A stretch of 32,689 nucleotides of DNA from JANLTP01 sp031363055 (GTDB taxonomy: Bacteria > Pseudomonadota > Gammaproteobacteria > Burkholderiales > Burkholderiaceae_E), in the NCBI GenBank assembly GCA_031363055.1, contig JANLTP010000002.1, forward strand, positions 1 through 32,689, read 5' to 3'. Position 1 is the stretch's first letter. The number at the start of each line of letters is the position of its first letter. The position numbers and the translations under genes were made by a program. The notes under the pieces were generated by a model. The model did not search any database and was not told the DNA's origin. It saw nothing but the letters and a program-made list of their open reading frames with translations. Of the stretch, positions 1 through 7,614 are shown in pieces.

Positions 1-9
1 GGGCGTCGG

Positions 10-33
10 CCCCATATTTCGTTGTGGGGTTTT
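10..33 (+). terminator. Possible rho-independent terminator (weak)
   Basis: CCCCA at 10-14 pairs with TGGGG at 25-29 across a 10-nt loop and is followed directly by TTTT at 30-33. This is the shape of a short terminator for a plus-strand gene lying left of the window. The stem is only 5 bp, so chance is a real alternative. Confidence 0.25.
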
Positions 34-49
34 CCCGTCGGCGTCGCCA

Positions 50-62
50 CCCCCCCCCCCCC
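50..62. repeat. Homopolymeric run of 13 C
   Basis: Thirteen consecutive C residues lie in non-coding sequence downstream of the LivK-type gene. Such a tract can slip during replication, but it is also a common place for assembly or base-calling error. No open frame that it could switch is visible inside the window. Confidence 0.8.
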
Positions 63-94
63 GCTCCTGGCCGAAACAGGCACCACAAAATACG

Positions 95-127
95 CCGATA
101 CGCGCATCGATTAAATCCGCGTATCGG
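95..127 (-). terminator. Inverted repeat downstream of the ABC binding-protein gene, probable terminator
   Basis: CCGATACGCG at 95-104 and CGCGTATCGG at 118-127 form a perfect 10-bp stem with a 13-nt loop. It begins 12 bp past the stop codon at 139. Read on the minus strand, the stem is followed after a few bases by TTTT. Position and structure suggest it ends the leftward operon. Confidence 0.55.
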
Positions 128-138
128 TAGGAAGGTGC

Positions 139-1323
139 TTACTTCTTGGCAACCTCGCGCGGCGACACATACTCGCTGATCACCGTCCAGCGACCGTTCT
201 TGATCTGTGACATGCGCGACTTGTCGCTGCCCAGATGTTTGGTCGCCGAGAACGTCGCGGTATCACCACCGAACATGTCAGGCGGGTAGGTCGATGAGTC
301 GAGCGCCTTGATGAAGGTTTCGACGGTCAGATTGGCGCCAGCCTTGGCGATGGCCTTGACCGTGTAATCCATGATCAAGTAACCGTAGACCGAGAACACG
401 TCCGGGTCTTCGCCAAACTTGGTCTTGTACTTCTGGGCCCAGAAGCGGATCTTGTCCGAAGCGTCGTCGAGGTAGGGATGGGCCACCGTGTGCGAGGAGA
501 TCAGACCCTCGGCCAGTGGTCCGCCGAGCCTCGGAATCAAATGATTGTAGGCGGCCGAACTGCCCGCCATTTGCGGCGCCCAACCGATTTTCTTGGCCTC
601 GGCCATGGTGCCAACGGTTTCACGAATGATCGTGCCGAGCAGCAAGGTGTCGCAGCCACTGCCCTTCATCTTCTGGACTTGCGATGAGAATTCGGTGGCG
701 CCGCGCTTGTAGGTCGTCTTCTCGACCAGCGTTTTGCCAATCGCCTTCAAGCCATCGACAGCACCGGCCACGAACTCGGTGCCGAAGTCATCATCATGGG
801 AAATGATGCAGTACTTGCGGTCGGCTTTGCTCTTCTCGAGATAGGCGACTACCGAATGCATCTGGTCGTAGTAGGTGGCCGCGAACGAGTACTTGAGCTT
901 GTGCAGGGGCTCGTACATCTGGCGCGCCGCTGTGATCGGGAACAAGTGCGGAACGTTCTTTTCGAACAGGATTGGCATGGACGCCATCGCGGGTGCGGTG
1001 CCCATGACGCCGATCATCGTAAATATCTTGTCCTGCTGGACCAGTTTCTGGGTCGCGAGCACAGCCTTTTTCGGATCGTAGGCGTTATCCTCGACGATCA
1101 ACTTGACCTTGCGGCCATTGACGCCGCCTTGCTCGTTGAGCTCTTCAGCATAGAGCTGCGCGCCGTTGCGCGTCGACTTGCCGAGCGCGGCGATTGGACC
1201 TGACAGGTCCTGGATCGAGCCAATGATGACTTCAGTCTTTGATACGCCCTGCGTCTGGGCGCTTGCGGTTGCGGTAATCAGGGTGGCCAGCGCAATCGCG
1301 CAGGCGGTCAACTTGAACTTCAT
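139..1323 (-). CDS. Branched-chain amino acid-type ABC transporter substrate-binding protein (LivK family)
   Basis: This is a periplasmic binding protein of 394 residues, normal for the LivK/Leu-Ile-Val binding family. Residues 1-22 form a classical signal peptide (MKFKLT, hydrophobic core, ATASA before QTQG). The mature start, with VIIGSIQDLSGPIAALGKS and a following GAQLYAEELNEQGGVNGRKV, is the family signature. An SD-like GAGGAG lies about 6 nt before the ATG. It is the last gene of the leftward run, 107 bp after the preceding dehydrogenase, and an inverted repeat follows it. No permease or ATPase gene is adjacent in the window, so the ligand cannot be read from context. LivK-type proteins bind amino acids, amides, urea or aromatic acids; the amidohydrolase and dehydrogenases upstream make an organic acid or amide plausible, but that is inference. 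Confidence 0.9.
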   Translation of the reverse strand: MKFKLTACAIALATLITATASAQTQGVSKTEVIIGSIQDLSGPIAALGKSTRNGAQLYAEELNEQGGVNGRKVKLIVEDNAYDPKKAVLATQKLVQQDKIFTMIGVMGTAPAMASMPILFEKNVPHLFPITAARQMYEPLHKLKYSFAATYYDQMHSVVAYLEKSKADRKYCIISHDDDFGTEFVAGAVDGLKAIGKTLVEKTTYKRGATEFSSQVQKMKGSGCDTLLLGTIIRETVGTMAEAKKIGWAPQMAGSSAAYNHLIPRLGGPLAEGLISSHTVAHPYLDDASDKIRFWAQKYKTKFGEDPDVFSVYGYLIMDYTVKAIAKAGANLTVETFIKALDSSTYPPDMFGGDTATFSATKHLGSDKSRMSQIKNGRWTVISEYVSPREVAKK

Positions 1324-1430
1324 GGTGTCTCCTCTAGGGGCAAGCCCTATTGTCCTGTTCTGTTCATAACTGGCTGCGGATCGAATCTACGCCGCTTGTT
1401 GCTTCCCGCGAGCCTCAGGAATACTACCAG

Positions 1431-2408
1431 TTAAGAATCTATACCGGCCGCTGCTTCGGAGATGCGAATGATCGACGCATAATCATCCTCACCGAAACCC
1501 AGCGCCAGACAGGCCAGCAAGGCCTGGTGCGTTAGCGACGTTTGCGGTAGCGGCACTTGCAGCCGCTCGGCCTCACCCAACATCAGCTCCACATCCTTGA
1601 TCATTTGCGGCACGGTAAACGTCGGGCTGAAATCTCGCTGGCTGAGCTGCACCGATTTCGCTTTGACAATGGGTGAACCGACCGCACTGGCTGCGATCAC
1701 TGCCCACATGTTTTGCCAATCGAGGCCACCTTTTTCACCCAGGGTCAGCGCCTCGGCCAGCATGCTGCTGGTTTGCACGATCATCAGGTTGATCACCAGC
1801 TTCATGAGTCGCGCCTGTTCGGCCTCGCCCAGGTAGAAGAGCGTGGGCCCGAAACACCGCAAGATGGGCGACATGTCGTCAAAGAGCGCACGCGGGCCGG
1901 AAGCCATGACGGTGACTTGGGCCGCCTCCATCATGTAATTGTTACCGGAGACCGTTGCCCGCAGGTAGCGCAAACCGACACCTTCGCACTGCGCGGCCGC
2001 CCGCGCCGAGGCCTCGGCTGAAACAGTGCTGGTATCGATCCATATTGCACCTCGCGACGTCACTGAACAGAGTTGTCTCGCAACCGCAAGCAAGGCTGCA
2101 TCATCGGGCAGCGAAGACACCACGATGTCGGCCGACGATAGCGCCAAGGTCAGGTCCGGGGGCGGGGTCGACGACAAGTCCGGTGACGAAGCCGATGTCT
2201 GGGCTGACGACGAGGCCGATGACAGTGTAGAGACGAGCACCTGAGTGGGCGCCGCGCCGACCACCCTGAGTTCACGCAAGTGAGCCAAGCGGACACGCTC
2301 GGCACTGGGGTCCGAGACTGTGCAATCATGCCCGGCCTTGACCAACAGGGTAGCCATTGGCAGCCCCATCTTGCCGAGACCCAGCACATGAATCCGGTGA
2401 CGCGTCAT
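1431..2408 (-). CDS. 3-hydroxyisobutyrate dehydrogenase-family NAD(P)-dependent oxidoreductase
   Basis: The 325-residue protein has the beta-hydroxyacid dehydrogenase plan. The Rossmann motif GLGKMG is at residues 10-15, the substrate-binding segment IDTSTVS near 124-130, a VSGNN loop near 153-157, and the candidate catalytic lysine K203 in LMKLVIN. The family reduces or oxidises small beta-hydroxy acids. Its ATG overlaps the TGA of the upstream Bug gene (2405-2408, ATGA), so translation is probably coupled. One oddity is a Ser/Ala/Pro-rich stretch at about residues 60-84, inside the nucleotide-binding domain, which family members normally lack. It resembles the dehydrogenase at 4863-5786 in plan (both have VSGN instead of the usual VSGG) but is clearly divergent. 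The substrate is unknown. Confidence 0.88.
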   Translation of the reverse strand: MTRHRIHVLGLGKMGLPMATLLVKAGHDCTVSDPSAERVRLAHLRELRVVGAAPTQVLVSTLSSASSSAQTSASSPDLSSTPPPDLTLALSSADIVVSSLPDDAALLAVARQLCSVTSRGAIWIDTSTVSAEASARAAAQCEGVGLRYLRATVSGNNYMMEAAQVTVMASGPRALFDDMSPILRCFGPTLFYLGEAEQARLMKLVINLMIVQTSSMLAEALTLGEKGGLDWQNMWAVIAASAVGSPIVKAKSVQLSQRDFSPTFTVPQMIKDVELMLGEAERLQVPLPQTSLTHQALLACLALGFGEDDYASIIRISEAAAGIDS

Positions 2409-3385
2409 TGCGCTTTGAGGCCGGCAGCTTTTGCAATGCGGGCGGCTGACTCTACTTCGGCGCGAATGTAGGCATTGAAGCTTTCGCTGGACAGAAGAAA
2501 GGGCTCGGCGCCGAGCTTTGCCATTCGCTCGCGGACATCCGCGCTCGCCAGCGCTTTGGTGACCTCTTCATGCAAGCGGTTTTGAATCGCCTGCGGCGTC
2601 GCGGCGGGCACCAGCATGCCCACCCAGAAAATATATTCGGAGCCGGGCACGCCGGCCTCGAGCGTGGTCGGTATCTGCGGCAACGCCGGCGCTCGATTCG
2701 GCGTACTCACCGCCAGTGCCTGCAATTTACCGTCCTTGATCAGGCCGAGCGCCGACGACAGTGGTGCGAAGAACCAATCGATACGGCCACCGATCACCTC
2801 GGTGATCGCTTCAGGCGTGCCCTTGAACGCAATATGGACCGCATCAAGACCGGCTTGCAACTTGAATTTTTCCGCATTCAAATGTGTGGCACTACCCAGG
2901 CCTGCGGAGGCGTAATTCAAGGCGCCTGGCTTCGCTTTGGCAGCCGCCACCACATCGGCAACCGTCCTCCAGCCACGCTGCGGCGGCACGACCAGTACAT
3001 TGGGCAACGCGGCCAAGGGCGTGATTCCGGCGAGATCCTTCAAGGTGTCGTAACTCAAGTTGGGATAGATCGCCGGGTTCAGTGCATGCCCGGACGAATG
3101 GATCAACACGGTGTAGCCATCAGCCTCACTCCGGGCCACTTGCGCAGCACCGATGGTGCCGCCTGCGCCGGGCTTGTTCTCGATGACGACCGGCTGACCC
3201 AGACTCTTGCTCAGGGCCTCGCCCAGCGTGCGAGCGATGATATCGGTGCCACTGCCTGGCGTGAATGGCACGATCATGTGAACCGGCTTCGTCGGCCAGT
3301 GGGCAGCGCCCTGCGCCTGAACGCCCGCACTAATGCAGCAGAGACCGCACAGCAGACTCAGCATTGACGAGACAAACAACTTCAT
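2405..3385 (-). CDS. Tripartite tricarboxylate transporter-type substrate-binding protein (Bug family)
   Basis: The 326-residue protein has a signal peptide ending near VQAQG and then the Bug opening WPTKPVHMIVPFTPGSGTD. It continues with GQPVVIENKPGAGG and a YDTLKDLAGITPLA segment, all typical of the family. Bug proteins are periplasmic and bind carboxylates such as citrate, glutarate or nicotinate. Most copies are orphans without TctA/TctB membrane subunits, and none is seen here. A GGGA motif lies about 8 nt before the ATG. It sits 121 bp downstream of the amidohydrolase gene and overlaps the next dehydrogenase by 4 bp. It probably binds a substrate of this cluster or serves as an extracytoplasmic sensor; this is inference. 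Confidence 0.92.
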   Translation of the reverse strand: MKLFVSSMLSLLCGLCCISAGVQAQGAAHWPTKPVHMIVPFTPGSGTDIIARTLGEALSKSLGQPVVIENKPGAGGTIGAAQVARSEADGYTVLIHSSGHALNPAIYPNLSYDTLKDLAGITPLAALPNVLVVPPQRGWRTVADVVAAAKAKPGALNYASAGLGSATHLNAEKFKLQAGLDAVHIAFKGTPEAITEVIGGRIDWFFAPLSSALGLIKDGKLQALAVSTPNRAPALPQIPTTLEAGVPGSEYIFWVGMLVPAATPQAIQNRLHEEVTKALASADVRERMAKLGAEPFLLSSESFNAYIRAEVESAARIAKAAGLKAQ

Positions 3386-3506
3386 GACATTCCCATTCAG
3401 AATGAATCATTGCAACGGGTCAACCAAGCGCCTTTTGCGCAGGCGCCAATAGATACCGCTGCCAACCCAGCACTGCGTATTGAATCGCTACCCACTCGAA
3501 CGTCGC

Positions 3507-4856
3507 TCACTGTAACGCCGCCCGGATTTTCTCACCGGACGCTCGCAATCGTTCCAGCTTCGGGCGCAGATCAACACCGAGCAATTGACCGTCCCGCTTC
3601 TTCCACCGTCCAGCGATCATCACACTATCGATATTGGCGAGGCTGGTCTGCATGACCACTGTGTTGATCGGCTCATGAATCGGTTGCATGTTAAGGCTGT
3701 CGGTGCGAATCAATACGAGATCAGCCTGCTTGCCCGGTGCCAGGCTGCCCAGGCGATCCAGGGACTTCAACATACGCGCACCCTCAATGGTGACCCAGGC
3801 CAGGGCATCACGGGTTGGAATGGTCGAGGTCGAAGGAATGCTGCCGTGTTGCTCGCGATAACTTACATTATCGAGGCTGCGCTGTATCCCCAGGGCAATC
3901 CTCGCTTGACTGAACATGTCGCCACTCATGACCGACTCGAGGTCAACCCCCAGCGAAGGCGCCCGCCCGAACTGGCGCAAGCGCCCGGTCAGAGGGTGGC
4001 CATGGCCTTGCGACATTTCGCTCTCGGCCGCCGCGCTGAAGCTCATGCCAAGCTCACAAAACCGACTGAGCTGGGCATCGTCGAGTGCATGACCATGGAC
4101 GATATTGACATGATCACCCAAGAGGTTCATACGCTCCAGAATCGGCCAACCTTCGGGACTGCGAGCGGCACCTCCGCCTTGATGTAACGAGGCAATGACA
4201 TTCAAATCACTGGCCATCTGGAAGTCGTGCAGCGCGACTTCCATGGTCGAGTAATGAGGCCCCAGAATCGCCGCATGAATACTGAGCAACGACCGGCCTT
4301 GATGCGCCTTTAACAATCGCTGCAGTTCGCCGCGCGGATGGGGTCGCTGCCAGAACGGCAACTCGCCAGGCATTGGATCGGGCTTCGGTGTGCCGTGGAA
4401 AAACGCGGCCCGAATGCCACTTTCAATCAGGCCCGCGATGGCCGCATCGTTATGTTCCGGAGTACGGTTGTTATGACACCAATCGGCCAACGTTGTGGTG
4501 CCACAGTTGATCTGGTTGAGTGCGCCGACCAGGGTGGCGATGTACAAGTCGTCCGGCAAGAAAACGGTCGCCAAACCGGCATGCATTTTCTTGAAGTATT
4601 CGAGCAAGGTCCAATTCGAGGCCAAGCCGCGCAGTGCGGTTTGCCAGGTGTGCATGTGGGCGTTGATGAGACCCGGAATCACAATGAAATCTTGACCATT
4701 CACGACCTCGGCAGCGTCAGCCCGCAGATCGACACCGATGGCCTCGATGCGGTCATCTTGCACCAACAGATCGCTGTGGGTCATGACATCAGGCAGCGAG
4801 GAACGCCCGGCCTCCATCGTGATCAGGCTGGCGCCTCGGATAAGGATACGGGCCAC
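3507..4856 (-). CDS. Amidohydrolase-superfamily protein (AtzA/TrzN/SsnA-like deaminase or chlorohydrolase group)
   Basis: This 449-residue metal-dependent hydrolase belongs to the group that removes amino, chloro or similar groups from rings. Visible landmarks are PGLINAHMHT with metal ligands H67 and H69, GTTTLADW near 119-125, H225 in SLHQGG, the IVHGHAL segment with H254/H256, and D305 in LGVDLES. A C-terminal PGKQADLVLI closes the beta-sandwich. The usual HxxE after the third histidine reads HQGG here, so the acid that normally serves catalysis is not evident. The GTG start was chosen because GGGAGG lies about 10 nt upstream, inside the end of the previous gene, which stops only 6 bp before. 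Substrate class is a guess (a heterocycle or amidine); family assignment is firm. Confidence 0.88.
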   Translation of the reverse strand: MARILIRGASLITMEAGRSSLPDVMTHSDLLVQDDRIEAIGVDLRADAAEVVNGQDFIVIPGLINAHMHTWQTALRGLASNWTLLEYFKKMHAGLATVFLPDDLYIATLVGALNQINCGTTTLADWCHNNRTPEHNDAAIAGLIESGIRAAFFHGTPKPDPMPGELPFWQRPHPRGELQRLLKAHQGRSLLSIHAAILGPHYSTMEVALHDFQMASDLNVIASLHQGGGAARSPEGWPILERMNLLGDHVNIVHGHALDDAQLSRFCELGMSFSAAAESEMSQGHGHPLTGRLRQFGRAPSLGVDLESVMSGDMFSQARIALGIQRSLDNVSYREQHGSIPSTSTIPTRDALAWVTIEGARMLKSLDRLGSLAPGKQADLVLIRTDSLNMQPIHEPINTVVMQTSLANIDSVMIAGRWKKRDGQLLGVDLRPKLERLRASGEKIRAALQ

Positions 4857-4862
4857 GATGCG

Positions 4863-5786
4863 CTACCCTCCCAGTCCGTCGCTGATCGCCATGTTTTCAG
4901 ACACCAGCTTGAGGCCGGCATCGTTCGCAGTCTCGACCAGCAACACCGCGAAGTCGACATGATCATGGCCGTGCCCGACCATGCGTGCAATCGACTCGCG
5001 AGTGGCGGCGGCGGCGGGCATGGGTACGCCATAGGACTTTGCCGCAGCCAGGCCCAGGTCCATATCCTTGAGCAGCAACTTGGGCGTGAACGTCACTTGA
5101 TCAAACGTCAAATTGGTCAGAACAGGTGTCTTGTAGCGCGTGTACATTGAACCCAGCACCGAATCATTGATGCTGGCCAGAAAAACATGCCTGGGAATGC
5201 CGGCTTTTTCGGCCATCACGGTAATCTCGCACAGATTCTGAATGATCACGCCGAACATCGTGTTGTGCGCTATTTTCCAGACTCGGGCGAGCTCGCCCTC
5301 GCCGACCCACATGACCTTGCGGCCCATGGCCTGCAAGTACGGCTCGATTTCGGCGTACAGGGCTTTCGGGCCGCTGGCCACAATCAGCAGCTTGCCGGCC
5401 TTGGCGACTTTGGCATTACCCGATACCGGCGCGCACAGATAGGCGACGCCCATCGCTTCGAGGCGGGTTCGAATCTCGGACGATCCTTCCTGGGAAATGG
5501 ACGAACTGTCAACCACGATGCGCGGCTTTTTCGACCCGGTGGTCAGACCGCCTTCGGCGAATAACACCTGCTTGAGATCATCGGTGGTGGAGACCATGGT
5601 GAAGACCACGTCGCTATCGGCCAGATCCAATCGGGCATCGACTATCTGCGCGCCATATTCGACGAGTGCTTCGGCCTTGCTGCGGGTACGATTCCACACC
5701 CGCGCCGTATGCCCGGCCTTGGCAAGCCGCTTGACCATAGCTTCGCCCATGCGCCCCAAACCAATCCATCCGATACGAAATGCCAT
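4863..5786 (-). CDS. 3-hydroxyisobutyrate dehydrogenase-family oxidoreductase, first gene of the leftward run
   Basis: The 307-residue protein has GLGRMG at residues 9-14, a WNRT turn after the second beta strand that suggests NADP(H) use, VDSSSIS near 92-98, VSGN at 121-124, and the candidate catalytic lysine K171 in VWKIAHN. It belongs to the beta-hydroxyacid dehydrogenase family. The ATG at 5786 is preferred over an in-frame start 63 bp upstream because GGGGAGA sits about 8 nt before it and the family N terminus begins there. The stop is 6 bp before the amidohydrolase start, so the two are almost certainly co-transcribed. It heads a run of five genes that share direction. Direct repeats at 5824-5852 lie just upstream and may carry its control. 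Confidence 0.9.
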   Translation of the reverse strand: MAFRIGWIGLGRMGEAMVKRLAKAGHTARVWNRTRSKAEALVEYGAQIVDARLDLADSDVVFTMVSTTDDLKQVLFAEGGLTTGSKKPRIVVDSSSISQEGSSEIRTRLEAMGVAYLCAPVSGNAKVAKAGKLLIVASGPKALYAEIEPYLQAMGRKVMWVGEGELARVWKIAHNTMFGVIIQNLCEITVMAEKAGIPRHVFLASINDSVLGSMYTRYKTPVLTNLTFDQVTFTPKLLLKDMDLGLAAAKSYGVPMPAAAATRESIARMVGHGHDHVDFAVLLVETANDAGLKLVSENMAISDGLGG

Positions 5787-5823
5787 CTTCAGTCTCCCCT
5801 TTTGATCCGATGCTCGCGAGATC

Positions 5824-5852
5824 GCATCCACAAGTGAAATTGCATCCACAAG
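5824..5852. repeat. Direct repeat GCATCCACAAG x2, 18-bp period
   Basis: GCATCCACAAG occurs at 5824-5834 and again at 5842-5852. Both copies lie 38-66 bp upstream of the dehydrogenase start at 5786, where an operator or activator site for the leftward operon would be expected. The repeat is seen directly; the regulatory role is inference. Confidence 0.6.
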
Positions 5853-5899
5853 GTTGAGTTTTCATTATCGGTGAACGCGAGGGGACGTGGCGCCTGGCC

Positions 5900-5932
5900 A
5901 AAAATAGGTATCCCGTCAGCAAAAAATAGGTA
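5900..5932. promoter_or_regulatory. Direct repeat AAAAATAGGTA x2, 22-bp period
   Basis: AAAAATAGGTA occurs at 5900-5910 and 5922-5932. A 22-bp period is close to two turns of DNA, which would put both copies on one face. The site lies in the divergent region between the dehydrogenase operon and the lipoprotein gene. It may be a regulator binding site; no regulator gene is adjacent. Confidence 0.45.
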
Positions 5933-5975
5933 CTCATACCGATGTGGCGGGAATCCCGAATCGCAAGAATCAGTT

Positions 5976-6029
5976 GTCTGTGTCGCAGACAGCGTCTGTA
6001 TGGCTGATAGCGTCTTTGTCGCTGATCGT
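5976..6029. repeat. Three tandem imperfect 18-bp repeats
   Basis: Units begin at 5976 (GTCTGTGTCGCAGACAGC), 5994 (GTCTGTATGGCTGATAGC) and 6012 (GTCTTTGTCGCTGATCGT). Adjacent units agree at about 13-14 of 18 positions. They end 22 bp before the lipoprotein ATG and just before its ribosome binding site, so they would fall in its leader or promoter. The first unit also contains a small inverted repeat, GTCTG/CAGAC. Confidence 0.7.
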
Positions 6030-6051
6030 GGCAACCATCGGGAGAAATGCA

Positions 6052-7068
6052 ATGAATCCAGGAATTCGTACGGCGGCGCTACCGGCCCTCGGTCTGATAG
6101 CCGCTATCCTTTTGGGTTGTGGCGGAGGCGGCGGTGACAGCCCGACCGCGGTCAGCGATGCCGGCGCAACGGCACCGGCACCCGCCGCCGCTCCGGCGGT
6201 TTCGACTCCGGCGCCGGCAATCGCTCCCGCCCCTGCTCCTGCGCCAGCCCCCTCACCAGCCCCTTCACCCGCCGACCTGACGGATGCCAAGAACGCGATT
6301 CGACTGGCGTCCGCCTTGATCGAAGCGACCTATCTTGCCAATAGTTACAGTACGGTCAAATGGGCCGCCGATTATTACAACGGCCGGTCGTCCACCAGTC
6401 TCAGCGGTTGTACGAGTTCAATATTTACCAATGCCGACGCTCTGCCCAGCGTCGGCGACAAAACCGAGATAAACGATCGCGATTGCTCGCGTACCATTCC
6501 GGACGGTTCGTGGGTCCTCAGCCGCGAGCTGTTGATTATCCTGAGTTCGATATCCGATCCCAAGGCGCCTCAGTTCGCAGCCTGGACGGCGGGCGAATCG
6601 TTTGCCAACACCGGCTCAATTGCCTGGGACATCCCGGTCACCACCAATAATTACCGCTTCAAAGGGCAAGGCACTTTCGAGAGCACAGCCAGTTTTCAGG
6701 TCAAGCACAATGCTGACGGTACTCAGCAAGATTCCCAGACCGGCTGGAAAATTGCCGCCAAGGGCACCGACACCACAGGCGCCTACGATTTTATGGTTGA
6801 CTCCAGTCTGGCTTGCACTTATCCGAGCGGGCAAAGTAAGGGAACCTGTACGGGCGGTAACAGTACGCTGAAAGGCACGTTGAGCGGTTTGCCCGCCAAC
6901 GCCACCATGGTCCAAACGGCAGCCTCGCCGCCGACCTTCGAGATTACCCAGGGCAGTCAAAAGCTCAAGGTCGTGCGGACCGATCAAAGCACCGCATACA
7001 CCATCACCACCGCCAGCGGTATTCCGCTGGTTACCTCACTACTTTATTTGATCAGTGGTTATTACTGA
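6052..7068 (+). CDS. Putative secreted lipoprotein with Pro/Ala-rich linker, function unknown
   Basis: The 338-residue product starts at the ATG at 6052, supported by GGGAGA ending 6 nt upstream. A hydrophobic segment ends in a lipobox-like LLGC (C23), followed by a glycine run. A low-complexity Ala/Pro linker covers about residues 36-80. The remaining domain, about 255 residues, has four or more cysteines (in CTSSIF, RDCSRT, ACTY and GTCTG) and is rich in Thr, Ser and Gly, as in beta-strand surface domains. I do not recognise its family. An in-frame start at 5944 would add a second hydrophobic stretch made from the tandem repeats; that is less likely. It is probably anchored in the outer membrane and transcribed alone. 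Leucine at position -2 of the lipobox is not ideal, so lipidation is probable, not certain. Confidence 0.75.
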   Translation: MNPGIRTAALPALGLIAAILLGCGGGGGDSPTAVSDAGATAPAPAAAPAVSTPAPAIAPAPAPAPAPSPAPSPADLTDAKNAIRLASALIEATYLANSYSTVKWAADYYNGRSSTSLSGCTSSIFTNADALPSVGDKTEINDRDCSRTIPDGSWVLSRELLIILSSISDPKAPQFAAWTAGESFANTGSIAWDIPVTTNNYRFKGQGTFESTASFQVKHNADGTQQDSQTGWKIAAKGTDTTGAYDFMVDSSLACTYPSGQSKGTCTGGNSTLKGTLSGLPANATMVQTAASPPTFEITQGSQKLKVVRTDQSTAYTITTASGIPLVTSLLYLISGYY

Positions 7069-7170
7069 TTGAGCGCACTTATCGGCCGCGAACAGAAGGT
7101 GATCCAAGGTCATGGCTGCGGCGCCGGTGTTTAGCGCAACGCCGTTTGTAAGCGCATCCAATTTCCAGCG

Positions 7171-7614
7171 TTGGCGGACTCTCAATGTGGCGAGGCCTCT
7201 GACGAAGATTGCTTTATTGACCTCGCGTTGATCTCAGACAGTCCAATCTTTCCGGAACTATTAGCGTTGATTCGAAAAACGCCGGGTGTTGTTCCAGTGC
7301 TTCGCGCAGCAATGCGCCCGTTTGAGAGCCGGATCGCGTTAGCGCTGGTTTACGGCTCCGTCGCCAAGGGCTTGGATCACGCAGGCAGTGACATTGACCT
7401 GTTAGTCGTCAGCGACAGCGTCAGCACCGCAGAACTGCTCCCTGAGCTTTTGGCGATCGAGGACCAACTGGGACGCAAGGTCAGTCCGACGGTGTACCGA
7501 ACCGAAGAATTCGCCCGCAAGCGCGCCGAGAACACCTCCTTCGTCAGCAAGATCCTGGATCAGCCGACGGTGCTCTTGCTCGGGAATATTGAAGACCCTG
7601 CCGCCGCTCGATAA
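7171..7614 (+). CDS. MNT-type nucleotidyltransferase-domain protein lacking the usual N-terminal HTH domain
   Basis: The 147-residue frame carries the nucleotidyltransferase signature GSVAKG at residues 62-67 and SDIDLLV from residue 73, with D74 and D76 as metal-binding acids. The text around it (SPIFPELLALIRKT, LGRKVSPTVYRTEEF) matches the family in which a winged-helix domain is followed by an MNT domain. Such proteins act as antitoxins that modify or bind a HEPN partner. The frame opens only at 7135, and the best available start is a TTG at 7171, so the DNA-binding half is absent. No HTH remnant is evident in 7069-7170. It overlaps the HEPN frame at 7589 by 26 bp, the usual arrangement. 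It may be a minimal MNT or a 5'-truncated gene; the latter fits the decay next door. Confidence 0.65.
   Translation: MADSQCGEASDEDCFIDLALISDSPIFPELLALIRKTPGVVPVLRAAMRPFESRIALALVYGSVAKGLDHAGSDIDLLVVSDSVSTAELLPELLAIEDQLGRKVSPTVYRTEEFARKRAENTSFVSKILDQPTVLLLGNIEDPAAAR

Noticed and set aside
2570..3367. A 265-codon plus-strand frame opposite the Bug gene
   Set aside because: Arg/His/Gln-rich composition without domains; the minus-strand frame is a clear Bug protein.
7069..7170. Search for a remnant HTH domain upstream of the MNT frame
   Set aside because: A stop at 7132 closes the frame, and the other frames give no recognisable winged-helix sequence.
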